A stretch of DNA of 64,000 nt from Periconia sp. R9002 (Eukaryota > Ascomycota > Dothideomycetes > Pleosporales > Periconiaceae), in the NCBI GenBank assembly GCA_023627715.1, contig JAMAHW010000050.1, positions 186,001-250,000 on the forward strand, in the 5' to 3' direction. The notes beneath the pieces were generated by a model that searched no databases, was not told the DNA's origin, and saw only the letters and a list, made by a program, of their open reading frames with translations. Both the position numbers and the translations under genes were made by a program. Positions 45,101 through 54,450 of this stretch are shown piece by piece. How positions within the stretch are numbered: position 1 is the stretch's first letter; every line of letters begins with the position of its first letter.

Positions 45101-46100
45101 TTATTTACCGTTTTCTGCTTTGCGGTAGATGTTGATTTGACGCCGCAGCTGACTGGATGATGCACATAAATTGAAGCCTTCATCTTGCAGCAATTTGGGA
45201 AAAGATGTGTCAGGACGAAATTGTAGCTTTTGCAGGTTTTCCGCGAAGTGTGGAGCCGCGTTTGGGCGGATAGCTTTCTCGTATGATTCCCAGGTTTGCA
45301 ACTGGACGATCAGGTAGCCGCCAGATGCGAGCGAGGCCTGGCACTTGCGAAAAAACGCCACCAAACCGTCATCCAGGTGTTCGAGATGAATCCACTTGAT
45401 TACGTTTAAGGCGAGTATGATATCGTAAGGGCCATCCAGAGCGGGTTCCGTGGAAAGGAGCCAGTCGGCGGCGACGAAGTTCACGGCAGACGAGCGTCCA
45501 GGAGGGAAAAGGGTTGGTGGCGTGGGATTGTGACCGTAGCGAAGGACGGCGGACATGGGAAAATAGTCGATTTGAGGATCAGGATGGGACCCGTCATTGG
45601 CAACCGGGCGCAAACGTGAACGGCGCAAAGCCAGCAGGTCCTCGGCTTTGCTAACCAGCTGCGGGTCAATGTCGACGCCCACGACATGACTGGCGCCGAA
45701 ATCGAAGGCTGTGGGCTTATTATCAGCATGGGCGAGTTATAATCGGTTGGAGGAGACAGCAGGGGGTGGAGACGATATAGATATACTGTACGCACATACC
45801 TAATTGTGTGGAAACAGTGCCATCATTGGCGCCGATGTCGAGACAGCGCTTTGCCTCGAAGGAAATGCCTAGGCTGTCGATCAAGACCAACCGGTTATCA
45901 CGAACATGGGTGGAGGGTGGGGAACCATGATTGTGGTTAGGCCCAAGATAGTCTGCGTGGTCAGCGCCTTGGTCGAACATGCAATTGCCGGATGCATACC
46001 ACGCTATAGTATGCGTAGATTGTACGAATAGATTGCCAGCAGGCGAGATAGAGTGGCACATACCCGAATAATTCCCCCAGTTGGTGGATTTGGAAGGCAT
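45101..46100 (-). CDS. Bin3-type RNA methyltransferase (MePCE / BCDIN3 family)
   Basis: Exons 46064-46100, 45800-46003 and 45101-45708 give 282 aa. The start MPSKSTNWGNYS matches the fungal form of this family. Motif I of the SAM-binding fold is RCLDIGANDGTVSTQL, continuing across intron 2 into GASHVVGVDIDPQLVSKA. The Bin3 domain is recognisable from ALNVIKWIHLEHLDDGLVAF and LASGGYLIVQLQTWESYEKA. Family members such as human MePCE and yeast Bmc1 cap or stabilise the 5' gamma-phosphate of small RNAs (7SK, U6, telomerase RNA). The usual Cys in the LDIGCNxG motif is Ala here. Introns are GT-AG, 60 and 91 nt. Probably nuclear. Confidence 0.87.
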
Positions 46101-47010
46101 TATACCCCTATAGCGCTTGGTAGAGGCGATTCAAGGCAGGGGAGGGGGGGACAGGGTACGCCTGTAGGGTTTGCGTGGATCGTCGGAGGTTTTTTTCTTT
46201 CTTTTTTTTGAAGGTGCAATTAGTTGATTGTTGACAGAGAGGGTGGACAGGGTGCATGTAGGACAGACAGGACAAGGTGAAAGCATTGGACGGGGAACCA
46301 AGCAGTGTGGTGTGCGTGTGGTTGTGACGAGGGGAAGAGATGGAGGTGATGACGGAGCAGGCTGCAGCGGTGAAGCGGCAGGTGGTGTATCCCGTTGGTG
46401 ATCGCGCCTGCCCCCGCATTTCCATCCAGCAAGGAACTTGCTACATCTACTTGCCTACCTAGTACATACAGTACATGCCACGCTATGGACATGCTCGCTC
46501 CCACATGCGCACACATGTACCTATACACGCACCTACCTACATACATACATGGACGCAGACGTACCCGGCCGTGGATCTTTGGGAGGAATTGATTGGTGTG
46601 CAGCGCAGCGAGCGTATACGGTGTACCGTAGGCCACTGCGGACTGCACAGTGCATCCCTGAGACGTCAACCGAGAGCCATTTTTCCATTTTTCCATCTGA
46701 CCACAGCACAGTCCACTGCACCCGGCGGCCACCTTGGTCGGCCGCTATAGTACAGTATCTATCTACACATGCATCCACTGCGGCACAACAGCTCATGTAG
46801 CATCAATGCCATATCAAGTCCGGCGCGCGTACCTGCGCCTGCAACAGCGCAGATATCGACCTCCCCAAAGCATCACCAGTCTGCGCTAGCGTGTGATTCG
46901 GCGTTGCATCGAGCAAGGATAGAGGGGTGAAGGGTTTTTGTTGCCCAAGTCCTGGACTGGACAGCACACGACAGCCAACAAGGCAGGACCAGCGGGGGCC
47001 ATGGAGAGTT

Positions 47011-47041
47011 GAAGCAAGCAAGCAAGCAAGCAAGCAAGCAA
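47011..47041. repeat. AGCA tetranucleotide repeat
   Basis: Seven tandem AGCA units followed within 15 bp by three AGAGC units (about 47055-47073). Confidence 0.88.
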
Positions 47042-47994
47042 AAACAAAAGCAAAGCAGAGCAGAGCAGAGCAGAACAGAACAAGCAAAGCCCTGCCAACG
47101 TGGGCTCGTGTCCGGAAGGTGCCAAAGTGCTGTACGAGCGAGATGCAGAGTACAGGACAGTGCAATGCAAGGTTTCCAGGCAACATGTCCGGTTGACGGA
47201 GTAATAGGATTGATATTGGGTCTTGATATTGAAACAGGCCATGGGCATGAGTGGACGGGTATTGAATTGTAGGTGCATGGCCAAAAGAGACCCCGGCCTG
47301 GTGCCCGTTGGCGAAGTGGTAGGCCCAGGATCTGGCTCCTTCGCGGCCGTTGGAAATGTCCATGGCTCATGTCATGGCTCCCTATGCTGACTGACACTGA
47401 CACGGACGGTAGAGTAGGTAGGTAGACTGAGCGGTGCATGCATTAGGGATTGATTGCATGTAGCTACCTAGGGACTTACCGTACTTTTTTACAGTGGTAA
47501 CCAGATCCCCGGCGCACGGAGGCAGGGGATGCAGCACCAGCCAATTAGCCTAGGCAAAGGCGAGGATGATTGGCAGACCCACCTGGCCTTTCCTGGTTTA
47601 CGCCCGTCCGGCCATGGCCCAAAGCGTTGTCGCATCCGCTGCCCGCTTGCTCTTTGAGCCATGCTCTGCGCAAGCTGGGAAGCCCTCGCGCCCAATGTGG
47701 CATTGCAGCGCCCTCGGTCTGTGTAGCCGATGCTACTGTACCCGTACCTACCTGTACCGGTACCTATCCAACTAGGCAGGCTAGCTATTAGCCGTAGTAC
47801 TGTATGTATACAGTAGGTACTTTGCAGGTACAAGTCAATATAACAACATCCATCATAACAACAGCAATCGTACATGGTCTCGGTGCGAGCGCGGCTAGCC
47901 ACTTATGCAACATACATGTGCAATGGCATGGCTATCCTAGACAGAGCGACTCGTTGTCGCTGTTGTTTGGTGCGTGTGCATGTTGGTGACGGAG

Positions 47995-48022
47995 CCATCC
48001 ATCCATCCATCCATCCATCCAC
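47995..48022. repeat. CCAT tetranucleotide repeat
   Basis: Seven tandem CCAT/ATCC units ahead of an ATGATGC sequence; noncoding. Confidence 0.88.
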
Positions 48023-48371
48023 CATGATGCATCCTCTTACAATACTGTACAGTAGCTAGCTGAGTACCTACACGCGGGCATCCCAGTCATAACCAAACGC
48101 AGCATTTCTGGTTATACTCTTGATGCACTGTCGTCTCATCTCCCCTCCCGTCTGATCTCATCTCATCTCATCTGATGCTCCTCCCTTTCCCAGGTTGTCG
48201 TCCGGTCACCAGATGGAAACAAACGTGAATGGGCCCGTCTTGGATTCCCATTTGTTTCCGGACCCAGAATTCCCACGTAGCAGTTCATGTGTGTTGCTCT
48301 TTAGCCGTCGCCCCATTAATCTGTGCTGTCTTGCATAACAATCCACCCGTCCATCCTGCCCACCCAGCGTG

Positions 48372-48386
48372 CACACACACACACAC
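48372..48386. repeat. CA dinucleotide repeat
   Basis: About seven CA units, followed by further CACA clusters. Confidence 0.75.
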
Positions 48387-48832
48387 TCGCACACAGGCAC
48401 ACATACGATGTGCAGTGTGCATCCGACAGGTCACGACGAATGGCTGCTGCCCCCATTTGACCTCTTCAACGGTTGCTTGTCGGTGCTGCCCTGCACTTGG
48501 CACGCCGTTCTGCCTGGGATGCCACTCCATCATCCTCTCCTCCCCCCTCCCCCCTTGCATTGCATCCATCCCTAATGAATTGATACATACATGCCCTCCC
48601 CGGCCCGGTGTCTGAGCGCCTCCGCTCGCTCGCCAAACTAAACGGCGATCTCTGCCTTCTGCCGCCAGCATACAAAACCAAAACGCCCGCCACTGCGAGA
48701 CATTCCTGACGGACGATTCCTGGCCTTGTATTCCCAGTTGCACTACTCCCTGGCCCGCCTTCGCAAAACCACTGTGGCCACAACCGTCCTCTTTTGGCTT
48801 CCTGCAGCGCCCGTGAACAAATAAACTACCGC

Positions 48833-50296
48833 ATGCCCCAACCACACTCCAATGCTCCGTCTCTCCATCCTTCCTACCCAGCTCCAGCTCCAGACATGAC
48901 CGATACCCAGAAACTGCCTGGCTTGTCTCCCTACTTTGACCACACTCGCCGCCTGCCGCCCATCAAGATCCCACCCGATTCCTCCACCTCTGGTCCGCCG
49001 CCGCCACACGTCGACTACGCTTTTCGCTCGCCCATCAACCAACAACTCCCCTCCATCCAAACCGGCCTGCCCTCACGACACCCACCCCAATCATCCGCCC
49101 CGTCTACCTTTCCGAGGCCTTCGGCAGCCCCAGTAGACAAGATACTGCATCACCAGCCCAACTCGATCCCGTATACGCCTCCCAGATCGGATCCTCCCTA
49201 CTCTCCCCAGCAGTATGGTCCCTCAATATCACCACGCACCGAATTCGACCATCGGTCCCAAAGGTTAACCGAGCAACGCTACGCGTACGAGGACCCTCGC
49301 CCCACACACCACCACCAAGCACCCCGTCACGAGCAACCGTTTGCGTCCCTTACTTCTCCAGTCGAGCAACCCCAGCAGCGCCCATATGCTCCTCACCTGT
49401 CACCGGGCTACACGCCCAATTATGCGCCAAATTCCACTCCATTCCACGGGTCGGTGGGCTCTCACCGAGGATCCGTTTCACACTCCTTGGGTCCGATAGC
49501 CTATCCTGAGCCCCCAAATGCTGGGCTACCGCCTCGGCAAGCCCCCCGGCCTGGGTCCATACCGCAGCCTGTCTACAACGAGCAACTGTAAGCATGCCAT
49601 CTCCCATGGATTAGGCAATCGAATCCCCCCCTAACCCCCTGCAGGAAACTTAATTATGAATTGCGTGTGCGACAACAACCTATTGCAGCCCGAGCATGTG
49701 GTTTTGGCGAGCGGGACCGTAGAGTGATCGATCCGCCACCAATCATTCAGCTCATCGTCACCGATCCCAAAACAGGCGTTCCAGAGCAGGAGGAGTTGCG
49801 CTATTCACTAAACGTTGTTCATTGCACGCTCTGGAACGCAAAGGGCACGAGCGAAGAGACTGCACTCATCCAACCCGACAGGCGAACGACTCGGCGACTG
49901 ATGGGTCAACTAGTGGCGTCGCCTTCGGTTGCCAAAGATGAACATGACGTCGAAGGATGTTTCTTTTGTTTCCCCGACCTCTCTTGTCGCACACACGGCA
50001 TGTATCGCCTGCGATTTGTGCTGATGCGGCTCGACCCGATGAATCTCCACGTTGGAGGGTTCTCGCCCATCCTCAACGAAGTCTTGAGCGAGGTTTTCAC
50101 TGTGTACACAGCCAAGGACTTTCCTGGAATGCGACCTAGCAGCGCCCTCACACGTGCGCTGAAGTTGCAAGGGTGTAATATTCAAGTCAAAAAGGGCAAC
50201 GAAAAGGCCTTGGCCCGGAAGCGGCTTACTCAAAATCAAGACCATGAGAATCACGACGATGACGACGAAATGGGAAAACGACGGCGCAAGGATTGA
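48833..50296 (+). CDS. velC: Velvet family regulator VelC
   Basis: Exons 48833-49587 and 49645-50296 give 468 aa. The N-terminal half (about 250 residues) is Pro/Ser/His/Gln-rich and disordered. A single velvet domain follows, beginning ELRVRQQPIAARACGFGERD and DPPPIIQLIV, and ending GMYRLRFVLMRLDPMN and SEVFTVYTAKDFPGMRPSSA. The tail is acidic then basic (HENHDDDDEMGKRRRKD), a probable nuclear signal. A long N-terminus with an uninterrupted C-terminal velvet domain is the VelC layout; VelB has a split domain and VosA an N-terminal one. Velvet proteins form dimers that bind DNA and coordinate sexual development and secondary metabolism; VelC promotes fruiting in A. nidulans. The intron (57 nt) lies exactly before the domain. 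An ATG at 48896 is an alternative start. Confidence 0.9.
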
Positions 50297-51120
50297 GCGT
50301 TTATGTTTGTGCGTACATGGAGTTTCGTGGGCCAACTCGACCAGCAGGTCGGTAGGCCTCGCCCTTTATTTTGTTTTCCACCCTTCACCTCATCATCATA
50401 TTAGCACGCGGGCTATCTTTTCACTTCTTCACTTTTTATGACTTTTTTATCTTCACCATGGCGGCGAGCACAGTTGGGCGGCATGAGTGATATTCCTGGG
50501 CTACCGAAGCATCTTTCGCCCACATGTTTTAGCATTTGTTTCATGGCAATGTGAGGGTTTTTTTTCTCTTTTTCTTTTCTCATTTGCAACCTCATCGGTC
50601 CGAAAAACCCAGCCTTTGGTGCTCGGGACTGAACAGACAAACAAGTCCATGGATGAATCCCCGTTCCCGCCAATACCAATCTATCTGATTTAGCGGATCA
50701 GTCAAAACGGCGAAGTATTGGGATGCCGAATCAAGCAACCAAAAAAAATCAAATGGTGGGCTAGTGGAAGTGTGGTCATTAATGAATTGGATCCTACAAC
50801 AGGGTCGCAAGCTCAATGCTGAGGAAGAAAAATGCACAGATATATAGTTACATGAACAATGATAGAAAACAATCAAAAATGATCAACGTCATACACATGC
50901 ACATGGTCCATTTGCAGGTGAGGTTGGAATTGACTCGAGGAAAGGATGAATGGCCGCAAGCCTTCTTTCAGCCTAGTGGGGCCTAGTGGCCTAGCTGCCT
51001 CCCCGCGCCGACCAACTGACGCGCTACCAAGTCCTGTACAAAATTTCTCTGTCGGCGGTGAGCTGCTCTTCTTCTCTCCTTCCCCCTTCCCCCACTGCAT
51101 TTCGGACACTGTCAACCGCC
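50297..51120. other. Intergenic region
   Basis: 0.8 kb spacer; a C/T-rich tract at 51060-51100 leads into the CTP synthase ATG. No gene seen. Confidence 0.55.
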
Positions 51121-53199
51121 ATGAAGTACGTTCTTGTGTCTGGAGGCGTCATTAGCGGCGTGGGGAAGGTAAGAAACAACACACGTCAACCACTGCAAAT
51201 CTCATGACAACACTAACTTGGGCGCGTAGGGCATAATAGGTATGCCACCAGAAAAAATCTCACCGGATTTCTTGTGTACCTCCATACCAGACCATACTCA
51301 CGCGTTACAGCCTCCTCAACCGGGCTTTTGCTCAAGACCATTGGCCTTAAGATGAGTAGCCCAAGTGAATGCGGCGCCTGTCACTGTAGTACTAACGAAC
51401 CAGAACGTCTCTTCGATCAAGGTCGACCCATACCTCAATGTCGATGCCGGTACCATGAACCCCAAAGAGTACGCTTATACCTTCCTTTATACGAGCCAAT
51501 ACACTCCCGCATTTGCTGATCGTTATCTCAGGCATGGCGAAGTATTTGTTCTCTCCGACGGCGGCGAGGTTGACCTCGATCTCGGCAATTACGAACGCTA
51601 CCTCAACATTACTCTGACCCGCGAGAATAACATTACCACGGGCAAGATATATGAGCATGTCATCAAGCGCGAGCGCAGAGGTGATTACCTAGGCAAGACA
51701 GTGCAGGTTGTGCCTCATATAACCGATGCCATTCAAGACTGGATAGAGAAGGTCGCCCGTATACCTGTCGACGATACCAATGAGGAACCAGATGTGTGCA
51801 TCATCGAGCTTGGTGGTACCGTGGGCGATATTGAAAGTATGCCTTTCATCGAGGCTATGACACAGCTGCGCCGCCGTGCTGGCAAGGACAATTTCCTGCA
51901 GATTCACGTCTCCTACGTGCCTGTCATCAATGGCGAACAGAAGACAAAACCAACCCAGCAGGCTATCAAGGCAGTCCGCAGTGCGGGTCTTGTCCCTGAT
52001 TTGGTATTGTCTCCAATATCCTGTTTTGGGGTGCGAACTGACGTGTATAGATTGCTTGTCGGTGCGAAATCGCTCTCGATCGCGGCGCTATCGAGAAAAT
52101 CGCCCATTTCTGTCAAGTTGATTTTGAGCAGGTGGTCATGGTTAGGGACATGCCCTCCATATATCAGGTCCCGATGCTCCTTGAGCAACAAGGTCTGATC
52201 CCGCTCCTAAAGAAAATCCTGGCCCTCGACAATCTCAGCATATCCGAGCCTTTGATAAAGAAGGGTAGAAAGACATGGTCACAGTGGAATGCGTTGACCG
52301 GTTCCGATAACCGATTCCGAGATTCAGTCACCATTGCTCTGGTCGGAAAATACATCGAACTCCATGACTCTTACCTTTCAGTCCTCAAGGCCCTGGAGCA
52401 TAGCGCCATGCGCTGCAGCCGGAAATTAGATTTACGCTGGATCGACTCTGAGCATTTGGAGTCCAAGACCCAAGCAACAGATCCCGCAAAGTTCCATAAA
52501 GCGTGGCATGAAATGTGCACAGCTCAAGGAATACTCGTTCCTGGTGGCTTTGGTCACAGAGGAACAGAGGGGATGATTCAAGCTGCCAAGTGGGCGCGTG
52601 AGAACAAAACTCCATATCTAGGAGTTTGCTTGGGCATGCAGGTCGCTGTGATCGAGCATGCACGTCACGTCTGCGGGATCAAGGACGCGACATCAGGTGA
52701 ATTCAACGGCGAGGCTGCAAACAAGCTCATCATCCACATGGCCGAGATTGACAAGGAGACAATGGGTGCCACCATGCGACTTGGTTTACACTCTACGCAT
52801 TTCCAACCAGGTAGCGAGTGGTCCCGCCTACGTGCTTTATATGCAGATAAGAACGAAATCCTCGAGCGACATCGTCATCGATACGAAGTCAACCCTGAGT
52901 ACATCGAGAGGCTCGAGAAGGGTGGCCTTAGTTTCATTGGCAAGGACGATGCCGGTGTGCGCATGGAGGCGGTCGAGATCAAAGACCACCCATGGTTCGT
53001 TGGTGTTCAGTTCCATCCCGAGTATCTGTCACGTGTGCTCGACCCCAGCCGCCCCTATCTCGGTTTCGTCGCTGCCAGTGCGGGGCTCCTCTCCGAAATA
53101 ACGCACGACTACCAGAGCGTGGGGCCCTTGAGTGGAGCTGAAGGCATCGCCAATGGTGTGGACGGTCTGTCGCTCAATGGCGAAGCTGGAGTCTTTTAG
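51121..53199 (+). CDS. URA7: CTP synthase (glutamine-hydrolysing)
   Basis: Exons 51121-51168, 51230-51239, 51311-51351, 51407-51468, 51532-52003 and 52051-53199 give 593 aa. The N-terminus is [20 protein letters not shown], then [20 protein letters not shown] and [20 protein letters not shown]. The synthetase domain fills residues 1 to about 290 and the class I glutaminase domain about 310-560, with [17 protein letters not shown] carrying the catalytic Cys404 and [11 protein letters not shown] the His-Glu pair. It makes CTP from UTP, ATP and glutamine, the last step of pyrimidine nucleotide synthesis. Exon 2 is a 10-nt microexon. The third intron (51352-51406) runs from AT to AC; only this excision gives the unbroken GLKVSSIKVD motif. 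The other introns are GT-AG. Confidence 0.96.
51230..51239 (+). other. URA7: 10-nt internal microexon of CTP synthase
   Basis: GGCATAATAG lies between a CGCGTAG acceptor and a GTATGC donor and encodes Gly-Ile-Ile plus the first base of Ala. Skipping it would remove part of the conserved GKGIIASSTG phosphate-binding segment and shift the frame. Flanking introns are 61 and 71 nt. Confidence 0.85.
51352..51406 (+). other. URA7: Candidate AT-AC intron (U2-type) in CTP synthase
   Basis: The 55-nt segment begins ATGAGT, contains TACTAAC at 51390-51396 and ends CCAGAAC. Excision between 51351 and 51407 joins GLK to VSSIKVD in frame, as in all CTP synthases I know. No GT-AG pair gives the same protein: the only in-frame one (51356-51389, 34 nt) adds seven residues, excludes the branch site and is shorter than any other intron here. 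Confidence 0.8.
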
Positions 53200-54450
53200 G
53201 CTGCGAAATGGTGTAAATTACTCTGGAGATCATTCGTAACTCTCCGGCACTGTCGGACAAGTATGATTGGAGGTGACCGTGACGATGACATTGGAGGACG
53301 ATTTGGCGTTGGGGAATTCGAGGGTTGATTTGCTTGCTTGGGTGGGAAGACTTTGATGGATCAAGCGAACTTGGACAATATTTTCTTCTTTTTTCTTTTA
53401 TTTCGGCATAGATGGCATGGATTATCAAACGATGAAAGAAAAAGCAAGCATTATTCATAGGCGTCTCCCGGCATTTCTGTATTGGTTGACATGACCTCAA
53501 ACATGACCGTACATATAACAACATTGAAAGGACATGACCGGAAGGTGAAGTCAAATAGATTTATCATGATAGAACCTCCCATGGACGCAGTGCAACTTCA
53601 GGTTTCGAGACGGAAACGAAGAGTTTTGCCTTACCTATATGTTGACGTTGAACTCTAGGTACAGAGTCGTTTGTTATCGAGACACCACGTGGCGTGGCGA
53701 AGCGTATTGAGACACTGACGATGTACTGTAACCACCTTAGTCACATTTAACTAAATTTGTACATACCCGCGATATAGGTACCAGGGCCAACTCCTCACAG
53801 AAATAAATTGATTTGTTGTTTCTTGATCTAGTGGAAAGGTGGGGGTTGGTTACAAACGTACAGATAGCAAATATCACGACAGATTTCAGCAAAGTATTCT
53901 GTTGATGCATACATGTTCATTCCTTCACTCACTCGCAGCGTTACCACCGCGCAGTCGACGCATGGAAGGAAGACGCGAAGCAATCACATATCCTCACCGA
54001 CGACATCTTGCTTGCCTAAGACGAGTACGAAGATGGGTATTGGTTTCACTAGTAGGCTGCCTATATATAACACTTGCGCTTCTTCGTGCGGCTCTTCCTT
54101 TTGTACAGGCTGAGTGAATCCATCAAAGCAAAGCAAAAAAAGAAGGCACCCATTCCAAAAAACACCAACTGATAAATATCATCCGGTCGACCTGAACACT
54201 TCACACGGCCGCCGGGGCAGAAAAAACACCCCCGCACAAAACGAACCAGAAACAGACACCGCAAGGACAAACCACTGGCAATGACAGTAACCAACGCCTT
54301 TGCCTTGTCCACTCTCCTTCCTGGGCATTTGACGAATTCAGAACAACAGACCTGGGGACCAAACTCCCCCAAACGCCCCGCCACACCGAAAAAAAAAGAT
54401 CATGCAACAATAAAATTCTCAATCAAAGCAAGACTACTTTGGTCTTCCGT
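53200..54450. other. Intergenic region between convergent genes
   Basis: 1.25 kb between the CTP synthase and kinesin stop codons. Contains T-rich and A-rich runs consistent with 3' ends. Short frames near 53.9-54.4 kb show no features. Confidence 0.55.

Larger units (their letters stand above)
46101..48832. other. Long divergent intergenic region rich in simple repeats
   Basis: 2.7 kb upstream of both the Bin3-type gene and velC. Contains AGCA, AGAGC, CCAT and CA repeats, many TACCTACC/GGTAGGTA motifs and CATG palindromes. Many overlapping open frames of 60-190 codons occur on both strands because of the repeat content; none has family features. The size suggests extended regulatory sequence for velC, which is inference. 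Confidence 0.5.

Noticed and set aside
47995..48022. Possible CRISPR-like or regulatory array from CCAT repeats
   Set aside because: Uninterrupted simple tetranucleotide repeat with no spacers, in a eukaryotic chromosome.
46220..48845. Many overlapping frames of 60-190 codons on both strands
   Set aside because: Microsatellite-driven open frames without conserved motifs or codon bias.
51356..51389. In-frame GT-AG intron as an alternative to the AT-AC intron in CTP synthase
   Set aside because: It would be only 34 nt, with a poor GTAGCC donor, the branch consensus outside it, and seven extra residues inside an invariant motif.
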